A DNA stretch of 64,000 nucleotides from Azadirachta indica (Eukaryota > Streptophyta > Magnoliopsida > Sapindales > Meliaceae), in assembly GCA_022749755.1 (NCBI GenBank), contig JAGQDM010000070.1, positions 2,919,792 through 2,983,791 of the forward strand, written 5' to 3'. The translations under genes and the position numbers were made by a program. Positions 46,158-58,347 of the stretch are shown here, piece by piece. Each line of letters begins with the position of its first letter. Position 1 is the first letter of the stretch. The notes beneath the pieces were generated by a model. That model was given only the letters and a program-made list of their open reading frames with translations, made no database searches and was not told where the DNA came from.

Positions 46158-48570
46158 TTTCTCAACCTTGATGCGCAGCAACCCAGAGGAAGATAGAACG
46201 GAGAGTCGAGTAGGAGAGAGCAAGTGGATTATCATCTGTTATAAGACGTCAGAAAGTTCAGTTCAGTAGAGTGCTTTCAGAGTTCAAGGAGAAGGGTTCA
46301 GAGTAGCAAGCAAGCAAACAAGCCAGTCAGTGGTTGTTAGATAGTAAAAAGCCTGTCAGCAGGTCACAAGCGAAAGTAAGAGAATCGGATTATATAGTAT
46401 ATATAAGATTTAGATTTGAGGCCTAACGAGTGCCTTTCTTTTGTGCGAGGAAGGGTAAAGGTTGCATCAATTAGCCTTTCGGAGCTGTACAGATATGAGA
46501 TAGATGCCAAGAATCAGACACGGACAGAGAACAAGAAGGGGATGCCCAGAGAAGAAACTGATTGACCATTTCCAAAACCACTAGAGCTCTTAGGGTAACC
46601 GCTGTCCTAACTCTGCGGCTGCGGGGGAAGGATCATCGGATTCATGCATCGAATCCGCTTCCCGGTCTTTGAGAATCCGCTCTTAGGGGAATATCCGCTT
46701 TTTGATTTTTAGCCCATTCTTTGACACATCTATTAGAGAGCGTGGGGCACGGGGAGCCTTTCTTTCCTATCATTAGCGCAGTTAAAGGAAAATATGGTAC
46801 TTCTATAGTTTTCACGTGGCGAGAGGCTTTGCCCAAGGTTTTATCCCGAAATGCCCAGAATAGGTTTTGCAAGAATGCCTTCTTCGTACAGAAGAGTTAA
46901 TCTACGAGAGGGTGGAAGAATGATACAGATGCTGCTTGTTAGAGATCCCCTAAAGGAGTAGTGAAGCGCTCTTCTGGTGAGTTGCCTTTGACTAGTGTTT
47001 TTAAAAGGTAGCTTATCCGAGTTAGCTCTTGAGCTGGCTCTGCCGTGCCGTAAGCAATGTATATTCTGGTTAATTTGACTTTCTTTATCCCTTTTACCTG
47101 CCTGCCTCCTGGTTGCCTGTCCTAGCCACTCTTAGTATTGTGGGCTCTTTCAAGAGCTCCTTCGGCAGCGCCGTACGTGACATTCATTCTTATCCTTCTT
47201 TCTTTGTATTCGTTATCTGGAGCAGCGCGAGCTAGTCTGCCGAAAGCAAGTGCTTGTCCGGCTGGATTCCATCCATCTGCCCCCCTGGCACTGCCCCTGT
47301 TGACAGCTTTTTGCCTTCTTTAAGCGCGGAAAGCAGCCAAGCGGGAGAAGCCGCCGAGGAAGGGCCATAAGCCCCAAGCGACCTAGCCTAGCCCTAAGTA
47401 AGGATGTTGATTCTCGCTCCGAGTTTGATTTTGGATTCGCGTGTAGTGATAAAATGATTTCCGATTGGCTTTCTTTGTTTGCTTTCCCTGAACTTCATCT
47501 AATCTTTCTGCCCTACCAACTCTTTTTCCATAAGAAAAATTGGGTTTTTCTGGTGAAAACTTCAATCTTGAAGCCTGGGCGGTGGTCGAATGAATAGAAT
47601 GTCCGAGTAAGGAGAACTAGCCAAGCTTCTGAACAAGCGAAGGAATTGCAGCCTAACCATCTGTGAGATCTCCGACTTCGAGAGGCTCCCCAGTCCTCTT
47701 TAACGCCACTCTTTCCGAGTCTCGTTTGATGAAATGAAGCTTACGATTTTGTTAGTGAGAAGCTCAGTTCCGCTTTAAGCCCGACAAGCGGGCAAGAGAA
47801 CTAGGGTTGGTGTGGCTAGCCTTAAAGCAGGCCAACAACTTAAAAGCAGGCAAGCAAGAGAGGTAGGCGGAAGTGCTTCCAGTCGATTGAAGCTGAAAAG
47901 ACTCCCCTCACTAGAAGACATTCCCCTCGGCCCTAAATTCAGTTTCTGAGGAAGGGGATAGGGAGACGGGTTTGGATGCCTTAGTGGATTCAGATCAAGG
48001 ATTACGTCGTATGCCTATTTTGTTGATTACGATGCAGAGGGATCGATCGCACTTCTTCTATTCAAGATTCTTTATCGGGAACTGGTTCACATTATGCGGT
48101 TCGGGAGGGCTTGGTTTCCTGGGACTGGCTATTCCTGGACTGGAAAAAGTGAAGTCAATCAGAAACCTCGAAGTTGCAAGCAGCATAAGAAGTTTTTTTT
48201 TTTTTTATGTCTTTTACTTTTTACAAAACTCCGAAGTTGATGATTTCGCTTCCGATCAATCCGTGCTAAGGGAACGAAACGATAGGGGCTCGGGCTCGTG
48301 AACAGTAGTCCTTCTGCGATAAGGGCAGGTATGTCGATAAGAAGGGATCTAATGTGTCAGGTATCCTTAAAAGCACACCAAGGAATCTGTCAATCCAAGT
48401 GTTGGTCTCAATCCCAATCCCATGAACCACGGAATGTACGGTCCAGTCTTCCACTTTAATTTAGAAAGACAAGTTTTGAAAAGAAGGATGGCATCCTAAG
48501 TGCCAAGAAAGGGATATGTATGGGCGAAACCTATCTAAGCACTGCGGGAAGGCGATCGGCAGTGAGCGCG

Positions 48571-48595
48571 GCCGGTAACCCTTGGCGTAAGATCC
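48571..48595 (-). repeat. Diverged dispersed motif, site 4
   Basis: Minus strand reads GGATCTTACGCCAAGGGTTA then CCGGCC, closest to site 1, with which it shares the preceding GGAAT. Mirror copy at 53864-53887. Confidence 0.5.
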
Positions 48596-50131
48596 ATTCC
48601 GTAGCAATCCAAAATGGGAATCGGGTTTCAAGCAATCCTGGCATAACCTATGCCATTTTGTTTGTGGCAATCAAGGGTGGTGGGTGGTTGGGGAAGGTCA
48701 CTGTGATGAAGAAAAAGTTTTCCTCTCGCCTTCGGTCGCCTCTATGGAACCATGTCCACCCACCGCACTGGCTATCGCTTTCGCTGGAGTAGTAGTCTAT
48801 AGAGGCAAATCCTTAGGAGCAGTAGCGGGATCGGTTCAAGCAGCGCAGTGCCTCGCTCTTTGTCCAGATGGAAAAGATGATCTTGCCAGATCTTGTTGAA
48901 TCCTTTTTCGCAGACTTCAGGGCTCACCGATCCATCTGGGAAATCAATCCCTCTGTCGCCCTCTCTCTTTTTTTAGAATGAGAAGTCGCACTTGGATAGG
49001 CCAGAAGGGAGTATGCCACCATTCGCCAAGGAAGGGCTTATAACAGATACTTCACCCGAGACCATAGAAGACCAGTGTTGAAGATCGCCGAAAGCTAGCC
49101 TTCCAGCCAGTGGAGCGAGTGGAGAAGAGGGAATTGTTCACCATAGGACCAAGGGGAGGCCCTGCCCTTGATGTCCTTCTTTTTGCAGCTTCAGTTACGA
49201 TTTCTGTAGCGGTGGCTCTAGCAGTACCAGTACGATGTGGCGGATTATCTCGCTTCATTCTATTCGTAGATCAAGCTTTGATATTTAGCCTGCCCCGATG
49301 TATGCTATTCAAATTGCCTAGCTCCCCTTTATAATCTTTTTCATCAATACTGAAGTGAAGGTGCTAAAAGAAAGCAAAATAGGTCATTCAGTCTTTGCTT
49401 TGGAGGTAAGCCCTTCCTTGAACCTCAGGAGAAGGGGTTGGTACCTTGGATTCGCCTTAGCCTCTTCTTTTTCTATTATCCGATGTGGGGGAATCACAAA
49501 AAGAGCTTCTTAGGTTTCTATTCAAAATCCCGTGCATAAAAGACTCTTTCTATTTTGAGAAAATCCAATTCTCTCCTTGACTTGAACGTAACTCAATTTA
49601 AACCTGGGAGAACTTTCCTCTTTTTATCCTTGAATCTTTCTATTTGGCCCGAAACGGGTTCTTATATAAAGAAGGTGTACATTGAGTCCTAACCAGACCC
49701 CGTGTACGGGTACGGATATAGAGTCGATTTCTCCAAGAGTCTAGCTAACCCAGGATCAATCGTGAAGAGGTTTTTCTTAAAAAGTAGAAGATTCGGATAG
49801 TGATCCGTACCCCTCTCGTTCTTCCCATAGAAAGTTTCTTATATGAAAGCAACTCAAGGTTGACTGAGCTTTTCAAGAATAGGCTCCTTGAGCTTGAGTC
49901 ATGCTACTGGACTTGATTGGATAGAGAGAGAGATATATATAGTATATAGTGTGCAGTGAGGGATCTTTATAGGTAGGTAGTCTTTACTTAACTCGACCCA
50001 AGCAATGCCCAAAGACTCCCATGCCTTTCTTGGTCCAACCAGCGATTTCTGTCTTCCTGAATTGGGATAGTAAGAGTCAGTCTCTCTTTTTTTGGGGGGG
50101 AGCAGAGCAGTCAAAGAATGAAGCAAAGCAA

Positions 50132-51546
<1,415 letters not shown>

Positions 51547-51621
51547 TCGGGTGGCTCGCACCCCGGGTGGTGCGGCTGAGCCAGAGTGGGCTCAGCAGTC
51601 GGCCTATGTTTCCGGGCGCAC
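51547..51621 (-). other. cox2 group II intron, 5' end (shared part, right arm)
   Basis: Directly after the exon the minus strand reads GTGCGCCCGGAAAC, the GTGYG start typical of plant mitochondrial group II introns, interrupting the codon after Met234. The site agrees with the second cox2 intron known in land plants (cox2i691). A GAGCCCACTCTGGCTC hairpin follows. Beyond 51547 the arms no longer match, so the intron body and the 3' splice site are not assigned. Confidence 0.75.
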
Positions 51622-52324
51622 GCATAAAGGCATGATTAGTTCCACAAATCTCACTGCACTGACCATAGTAAACTCCTTCTCGTTGTACCGAAATAGAGAT
51701 CTGATTTAAACGACCAGGTACAGCATCACATTTGACACCTAAGGAAGGTACAGCCCAACTATGAAGTACATCAGCAGATGTTACAATAATACGTATATGA
51801 CTTTTGGCTGGTACAACCACTCTATTGTCCACTTCTAATAAACGTAATTGACCCAATTCTAGATCATCTTCTGGAATCATATAACTGTCAAAAGTGAGTG
51901 ACTGTTCATCGGAACTGTTATAGTCTGAATACTCATAAGTCCAATACCATTGATGTCCAATAGCTTTGATAGTGATGGCTGGATCTACTACTACCTCGTC
52001 CATTGAGTATAACAGAGCAAATGATGGTATAGCAATGAACATCAAGATGATACTAGGAAAGATGGTCCAAAGAATCTCGATAGTAGTTCCATGAACAATC
52101 CTTTGCGGGATTGGATTTTTTTTATAATGGAAATGCCATAAAGCACGAACCAAGATCCGTAATACGAAAACCAAAATCAGAATGAGAAAGAAAAAGATAT
52201 CGTGATGTAAGTCTATTATTCCTTGCATCATAGGTGTTGCTGCGTCTTGAAATCCTAATTGCCACGGTTCCGCTGCATCACAAGGAGCAATTGTGAGGAA
52301 TAAAATACCTACGTTAACAATCAT
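51622..52324 (-). CDS. cox2: Cytochrome c oxidase subunit 2, first exon (intact copy, 5' partial gene)
   Basis: Encodes 234 residues plus one base of the next codon. COX2 accepts electrons from cytochrome c at its CuA centre on the intermembrane side of the inner membrane. Two N-terminal transmembrane helices (about 42-62 and 82-106) are visible. Copper ligands are present: His188, Cys223, Glu225, Cys227, His231 and Met234. There is no intron at the usual first plant position, so the exon runs unbroken through [14 protein letters not shown]. It stops at TTTATGC followed by GTGCG, a group II intron start, consistent with the second plant cox2 intron site. The last roughly 25 codons would lie in a downstream exon that is not in the window. 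Codon 56 is CGG where plants normally edit to Trp. The start was chosen at MIVN because the in-frame ATGs further upstream depend on a G run that differs between copies. Confidence 0.95.
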
Positions 52325-54003
52325 TTGCTTTGCTTCATTCTTTGACTGCTCTGCTCCCCCCCCCCCCCCAAAAAGAGACTGACTCTTACTATCCCAATTC
52401 AGGAAGACAGAAATCGCTGGTTGGACCAAGAAAGGCATGGGGTCTTTGGGCATTGCTTGGGTCGAGTTAAGTAAAGACTACCTACCTATAAAGATCCCTC
52501 ACTGCACACTATATACTATATATATCTCTCTCTCTATCCAATCAAGTCCAGTAGCATGACTCAAGCTCAAGGAGCCTATTCTTGAAAAGCTCAGTCAACC
52601 TTGAGTTGCTTTCATATAAGAAACTTTCTATGGGAAGAACGAGAGGGGTACGGATCACTATCCGAATCTTCTACTTTTTAAGAAAAACCTCTTCACGATT
52701 GATCCTGGGTTAGCTAGACTCTTGGAGAAATCGACTCTATATCCGTACCCGTACACGGGGTCTGGTTAGGACTCAATGTACACCTTCTTTATATAAGAAC
52801 CCGTTTCGGGCCAAATAGAAAGATTCAAGGATAAAAAGAGGAAAGTTCTCCCAGGTTTAAATTGAGTTACGTTCAAGTCAAGGAGAGAATTGGATTTTCT
52901 CAAAATAGAAAGAGTCTTTTATGCACGGGATTTTGAATAGAAACCTAAGAAGCTCTTTTTGTGATTCCCCCACATCGGATAATAGAAAAAGAAGAGGCTA
53001 AGGCGAATCCAAGGTACCAACCCCTTCTCCTGAGGTTCAAGGAAGGGCTTACCTCCAAAGCAAAGACTGAATGACCTATTTTGCTTTCTTTTAGCACCTT
53101 CACTTCAGTATTGATGAAAAAGATTATAAAGGGGAGCTAGGCAATTTGAATAGCATACATCGGGGCAGGCTAAATATCAAAGCTTGATCTACGAATAGAA
53201 TGAAGCGAGATAATCCGCCACATCAACTGGTACTGCTAGAGCCACCGCTACAGAAATCGTAACTGAAGCTGCAAAAAGAAGGACATCAAGGGCAGGGCCT
53301 CCCCTTGGTCCTATGGTGAACAATTCCCTCTTCTCCACTCGCTCCACTGGCTGGAAGGCTAGCTTTCGGCGATCTTCAACACTGGTCTTCTATGGTCTCG
53401 GGTGAAGTATCTGTTATAAGCCCTTCCTTGGCGAATGGTGGCATACTCCCTTCTGGCCTATCCAAGTGCGACTTCTCATTCTAAAAAAAGAGAGAGGGCG
53501 ACAGAGGGATTGATTTCCCAGATGGATCGGTGAGCCCTGAAGTCTGCGAAAAAGGATTCAACAAGATCTGGCAAGATCATCTTTTCCATCTGGACAAAGA
53601 GCGAGGCACTGCGCTGCTTGAACCGATCCCGCTACTGCTCCTAAGGATTTGCCTCTATAGACTACTACTCCAGCGAAAGCGATAGCCAGTGCGGTGGGTG
53701 GACATGGTTCCATAGAGGCGACCGAAGGCGAGAGGAAAACTTTTTCTTCATCACAGTGACCTTCCCCAACCACCCACCACCCCCTTGATTGCCACAAACA
53801 AAATGGCATAGGTTATGCCAGGATTGCTTGAAACCCGATTCCCATTTTGGATTGCTACGGAATGGATCTTACGCCAAGGGTTACCGGCCGCGCTCACTGC
53901 CGATCGCCTTCCCGCAGTGCTTAGATAGGTTTCGCCCATACATATCCTTTCTTGGCACTTAGGATGCCATCCTTCTTTTCAAAACTTGTCTTTCTAAATT
54001 AAA

Positions 54004-54192
54004 GTGGAAGACTGGACCGTACATTCCGTGGTTCATGGGATTGGGATTGAGACCAACACTTGGATTGACAGATTCCTTGGTGTGCTTTTAAGGATACCTG
54101 ACACATTAGATCCCTTCTTATCGACATACCTGCCCTTATCGCAGAAGGACTACTGTTCACGAGCCCGAGCCCCTATCGTTTCGTTCCCTTAG
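54004..54192 (+). CDS. Unrecognised 62-codon open frame (block C reversed)
   Basis: MEDWTVHSVVHGIGIETNTW, then a hydrophobic stretch (RFLGVLLRIPDTLDPFLSTY). The translation is identical in the mirror at 48266-48454. No family recognised and no neighbour context. Confidence 0.18.
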   Translation: MEDWTVHSVVHGIGIETNTWIDRFLGVLLRIPDTLDPFLSTYLPLSQKDYCSRARAPIVSFP

Positions 54193-55588
54193 CACGGATT
54201 GATCGGAAGCGAAATCATCAACTTCGGAGTTTTGTAAAGTAAAAGACATAGAAAAAAAAAAACTTCTTATGCTGCTTGCAACTTCGAGGTTTCTGATTGA
54301 CTTCACTTTTTCCAGTCCAGGAATAGCCAGTCCCAGGAAACCAAGCCCTCCCGAACCGCATAATGTGAACCAGTTCCCGATAAAGAATCTTGAATAGAAG
54401 AAGTGCGATCGATCCCTCTGCATCGTAATCAACAAAATAGGCATACGACGTAATCCTTGATCTGAATCCACTAAGGCATCCAAACCCGTCTCCCTATCCC
54501 CTTCCTCAGAAACTGAATTTAGGGCCGAGGGGAATGTCTTCTAGTGAGGGGAGTCTTTTCAGCTTCAATCGACTGGAAGCACTTCCGCCTACCTCTCTTG
54601 CTTGCCTGCTTTTAAGTTGTTGGCCTGCTTTAAGGCTAGCCACACCAACCCTAGTTCTCTTGCCCGCTTGTCGGGCTTAAAGCGGAACTGAGCTTCTCAC
54701 TAACAAAATCGTAAGCTTCATTTCATCAAACGAGACTCGGAAAGAGTGGCGTTAAAGAGGACTGGGGAGCCTCTCGAAGTCGGAGATCTCACAGATGGTT
54801 AGGCTGCAATTCCTTCGCTTGTTCAGAAGCTTGGCTAGTTCTCCTTACTCGGACATTCTATTCATTCGACCACCGCCCAGGCTTCAAGATTGAAGTTTTC
54901 ACCAGAAAAAAAACCCAATTTTTCTTATGGAAAAAAAGTTGGTAGGGCAGAAAGATTAGATGAAGTTCAGGGAAAGCAAACAAAGAAAGCCAATCGGAAA
55001 TCATTTTATCACTACACGCGAATCCAAAATCAAACTCGGAGCGAGAATCAACATCCTTACTTAGGGCTAGGCTAGGTCGCTTGGGGCTTATGGCCCTTCC
55101 TCGGCGGCTTCTCCCGCTTGGCTGCTTTCCGCGCTTAAAGAAGGCAAAAAGCTGTCAACAGGGGCAGTGCCAGGGGGGCAGATGGATGGAATCCAGCCGG
55201 ACAAGCACTTGCTTTCGGCAGACTAGCTCGCTGCTCCAGATAACGAATACAAAGAAAGAAGGATAAGAATGAATGTCACGTACGGCGCTGCCGAAGGAGC
55301 TCTTGAAAGAGCCCACAATACTAAGAGTGGCTAGGACAGGCAACCAGGAGGCAGGCAGGTAAAAGGGATAAAGAAAGTCAAATTAACCAGAATATACATT
55401 GCTTACGGCACGGCAGAGCCAGCTCAAGAGCTAACTCGGATAAGCTAAGCTACCTTTTAAAAACACTAGTCAAAGGCAACTCACCAGAAGAGCGCTTCAC
55501 TACTCCTTTAGGGGATCTCTAACAAGCAGCATCTGTATCATTCTTCCACCCTCTCGTAGATTAACTCTTCTGTACGAAGAAGGCATTC

Positions 55589-55822
55589 TTGCAAAACCTA
55601 TTCTGGGCATTTCGGGATAAAACCTTGGGCAAAGCCTCTCGCCACGTGAAAACTATAGAAGTACCATATTTTTTTCCTTTAACTGCGCTAATGATAGGAA
55701 AGAAAGGCTCCCCGTGCCCCACGCTCTCTAATAGATGTGTCAAAGAATGGGCTAAAAATCAAAAAGCGGATATTCCCCTAAGAGCGGATTCTCAAAGACC
55801 GGGAAGCGGATTCGATGCATGA
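55589..55822 (+). CDS. Unrecognised 77-codon open frame (block C reversed)
   Basis: MQNLFWAFRDKTLGKASRHV at the start, with KKGSPCPTLSNRCVKEWAKN in the middle. The mirror at 46642-46872 has one Phe fewer (run length). The frame stays open upstream past the ATG. No family recognised. Confidence 0.2.
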   Translation: MQNLFWAFRDKTLGKASRHVKTIEVPYFFPLTALMIGKKGSPCPTLSNRCVKEWAKNQKADIPLRADSQRPGSGFDA

Positions 55823-56593
55823 ATCCGATGATCCTTCCCCCGCAGCCGCAGAGTTAGGACAGCGGTTACCCTAAGAGCTCTAGTGGTTTTGGAAATGGTC
55901 AATCAGTTTCTTCTCTGGGCATCCCCTTCTTGTTCTCTGTCCGTGTCTGATTCTTGGCATCTATCTCATATCTGTACAGCTCCGAAAGGCTAATTGATGC
56001 AACCTTTACCCTTCCTCGCACAAAAGAAAGGCACTCGTTAGGCCTCAAATCTAAATCTTATATATACTATATAATCCGATTCTCTTACTTTCGCTTGTGA
56101 CCTGCTGACAGGCTTTTTACTATCTAACAACCACTGACTGGCTTGTTTGCTTGCTTGCTACTCTGAACCCTTCTCCTTGAACTCTGAAAGCACTCTACTG
56201 AACTGAACTTTCTGACGTCTTATAACAGATGATAATCCACTTGCTCTCTCCTACTCGACTCTCTCTCCTTCTATCTTCCTCTGGGTTGCTGCGCATCAAG
56301 GTTGAGAAAGGATCTTAGGTCGATCAGGTTACCGGCTTTAATAAAAAGCACTACTGGGCCCACGCCTTCTCCATGCTACTCTCTAGGAACAGATGATAAG
56401 AGATCACTAGGCTAGTAACGATTCCTTCTGATCTGATTCAATGGGATGCTTATCCGGCGGTGGATGCATCGCATCGAATTGAATGTGTTAAGCATAGTGA
56501 CACAGATCCCTTTGATCAAATAGTGGAAGCAGCAATCCCTTGCCTTTCTGATAATGGCTGTTCAGCATAAATCTTGCTACCATCTTCGAAGCT

Positions 56594-57294
56594 TCAGACA
56601 TGGGGCATAGTGGAACCCTCAGCAACATAAGTTGCATTCACAATATCGAGTGACTGGAAGGAAGTCTCAATAGCTTCTTCAGCGGCTTCAATATACGGGA
56701 ATGCGTTTAGTGACAAACAAAGTTTCTTCTCCTTTTTTTTTTTTACAGTTACCACATGGCCCTCAACAACATACTTTACTCTTTGGTGCAGAGAAGGCGG
56801 GACAGCACCGGCCGTGTGAATCCAAGGCCTTCCAAGCAGCATACTAGAAGCCGGGGAAATTTCCCCATAACCTGCATCGTCACTTGGAAAGTATACGGGC
56901 CCATTTCCAAAGGCAAATCTATGACCCCAACTTCGTTGCCTTTCCTCTTTGTGCCATCACATCAAGGAAGGGCTTTGACAATTGTATTACTGGGGCGCAC
57001 CTGTGAAGGATCTACAGGCAACTGGCTCAAGGTGGCCTTTGGGAGAACATGAAAGGCAGACCCATTATCAATCAGGACTTTTTTAGAGCCGAACTGGGGA
57101 AAGTAAGCGTGAAGCCATAGCTGCAAATCCACAGGGGCCCGTGACCAAAGACGGGGAGATTCTCTTTGATCTGAGTCATAAGAGCCCCCATTTCCCGGTA
57201 AAGACTTCCTAAAACCAAAGAGCCAAGCCAGGTTTACTTTCTGGTTATTAGCTAAGACTATAGCCAGCCCGTTCCTCGATTGCACGCAAAACAC
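56594..57294 (-). pseudogene. Ty3/gypsy aspartic protease relic (block C reversed)
   Basis: Mirror of 45186-45880, with the same DNGS and LGRPWIH motifs and the same frame breaks. The A run near 56741 is longer (an extra KK pair in the last frame), which shows run-length drift between arms without changing the verdict. Confidence 0.78.
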
Positions 57295-57320
57295 ATATTT
57301 TTACAACCAAAAGAGTAGTG

Positions 57321-57373
57321 CTCACGAATTGGATTTGAACCAACAATTGCATTGCCTTTTAGTCGATCGTGAG
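57321..57373 (-). ncRNA. t-element (tRNA-like processing signal) overlapping the nad6 stop codon
   Basis: On the minus strand, CTCACGA (57367-57373, inside nad6) can pair with TCGTGAG (57321-57327) as a perfect 7-bp acceptor stem. Directly before the 3' strand is a T-arm: stem GTTGG/CCAAT with one G-T pair, around the seven-base loop TTCAAAT. Only 22 nt separate the acceptor 5' strand from the T-arm, so D and anticodon arms are absent or vestigial. Such t-elements are cut by RNase P/RNase Z-type enzymes and define mRNA ends in plant mitochondria, including nad6. Cleavage 5' of the acceptor would remove the nad6 stop codon. The structure is seen; the processing is inferred from known cases. 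Confidence 0.8.
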
Positions 57374-57976
57374 TGGGTCTGTCATCCTCCTCATTATAGT
57401 CCTCCTAAAATCAATAGCATTTCGTCGGAATACATCCTGTCTTTTCACCTTAGTAGTCCTATGCATAGTCAGTACTATAGCCCCAATCATGGCTACTAAT
57501 AAAATAAGACTAGAAACCAAAAACCAGACGGAATAGTAGGTATAAAGTAAATTGCCCAATGTTTCCAAATTAGTCCAACTTCGTACCTTTCCGGCATAAA
57601 CCGTATATCTCAGAGAGGTCGTATTTCTTTGGGTTGGTAGTAATGGAATGGTTTCATTATCTAAAATGAAGAACATTTCCCACCAAAAGATCAGTCCAAT
57701 AATACCACTCACTGGTAAATAGCGCAATACTTCTTCGTGAATCTCCGCTATTTGAATATGGAACATCATAACAACGAATAGGAATAAAACGGCTATAGCT
57801 CCTATATAAACTACTGGGAAGATCATAGCGAAAAAGTCGAGACCTAACAAAAGAAGTAAACCTGAAGTGTCGCAAAAGACTGGGATGAAAAACAAAACGG
57901 AATGTACCGGATTTTTAGCACGTACAACCATCAAACCAGAGACCAAAGCAAGGCTCGACAAAACAGAAAGTATCAT
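57359..57976 (-). CDS. nad6: NADH dehydrogenase subunit 6 (intact copy)
   Basis: 205 codons, the usual length for plant mitochondrial ND6, a proton-channel-associated membrane subunit of complex I in the inner membrane. It is recognised by MILSVLSSLALVSGLMVVRA at the start, the central LLLLLGLDFFAMIFPVVYIG segment (the ND6 transmembrane helix 3 region), LRYLPVSGIIGLIFWWEMFF, and the conserved tail VLTMHRTTKVKRQDVFRRN. Several hydrophobic helices are visible. There is no intron. Some codons differ from other plants in ways that C-to-U editing would repair, which is expected in this family. The last codons and stop (57359-57361) lie inside a tRNA-like element (57321-57373). Retrotransposon protease remnants follow directly. 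Confidence 0.97.
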   Translation of the reverse strand: MILSVLSSLALVSGLMVVRAKNPVHSVLFFIPVFCDTSGLLLLLGLDFFAMIFPVVYIGAIAVLFLFVVMMFHIQIAEIHEEVLRYLPVSGIIGLIFWWEMFFILDNETIPLLPTQRNTTSLRYTVYAGKVRSWTNLETLGNLLYTYYSVWFLVSSLILLVAMIGAIVLTMHRTTKVKRQDVFRRNAIDFRRTIMRRMTDPLTID

Positions 57977-58158
57977 GGTACTTTCGATTTATACAGAATA
58001 CTATAGTATAGAATTTTTCTTTATCCTTTTGTGCGGAATGAAAAAAGATTTTGTTTCCCTTCGTCCCAAGATCATGAAACAAAGTAGCGATATGATCGCT
58101 CAGCTTTTCACAAAATTCCTTGCTTGCTTTATCCAAACCCAAGGGTTCACAAAACTCC

Positions 58159-58347
58159 TCAAATTTGGATTCCGAGATGGCGACCTACGGCGAAAAGACT
58201 TCGAAGTTCAGATTTGACCCTCGTTCGTAGTTCTTCGGATGCCATTTCCGAGTCGGGAATTGCCAACTCCCGGTCCCAGTCAATTTCCTCGGGCGGCTGA
58301 GAGGTGGAAGCTGCGTTCCCCGACCCCGAACTACTGGGAGGCATCAT
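58159..58347 (-). CDS. Unrecognised Ser/Pro-rich open frame before nad6 (intact copy, 62 codons)
   Basis: MMPPSSSGSGNAASTSQPPE, then an acidic-basic part (EEIDWDRELAIPDSEMASEE) and a stop after GRHLGIQI. A second charged frame (FEEFCEPLGLDKASKEF and onward) starts before that stop and runs on toward nad6. One frameshift would join them into a soluble, charged protein of about 120 residues. It lies directly upstream of nad6 on the same strand and may be co-transcribed. I could not assign a family. Confidence 0.35.
   Translation of the reverse strand: MMPPSSSGSGNAASTSQPPEEIDWDRELAIPDSEMASEELRTRVKSELRSLFAVGRHLGIQI

Larger units (their letters stand above)
45881..50131. other. Unassigned DNA between protease relic and cox2
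   Basis: Contains dispersed-motif sites 3 and 4 and several short frames that match no family. The last few hundred bases before 50132 probably include the cox2 leader and promoter, but I cannot place a promoter. Confidence 0.6.
52325..56593. other. Unassigned DNA upstream of cox2 (block C reversed)
   Basis: Mirror of 45881-50131. The G/C run at 52356-52369 just before the cox2 start is twice as long as in the other arm. Confidence 0.6.
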
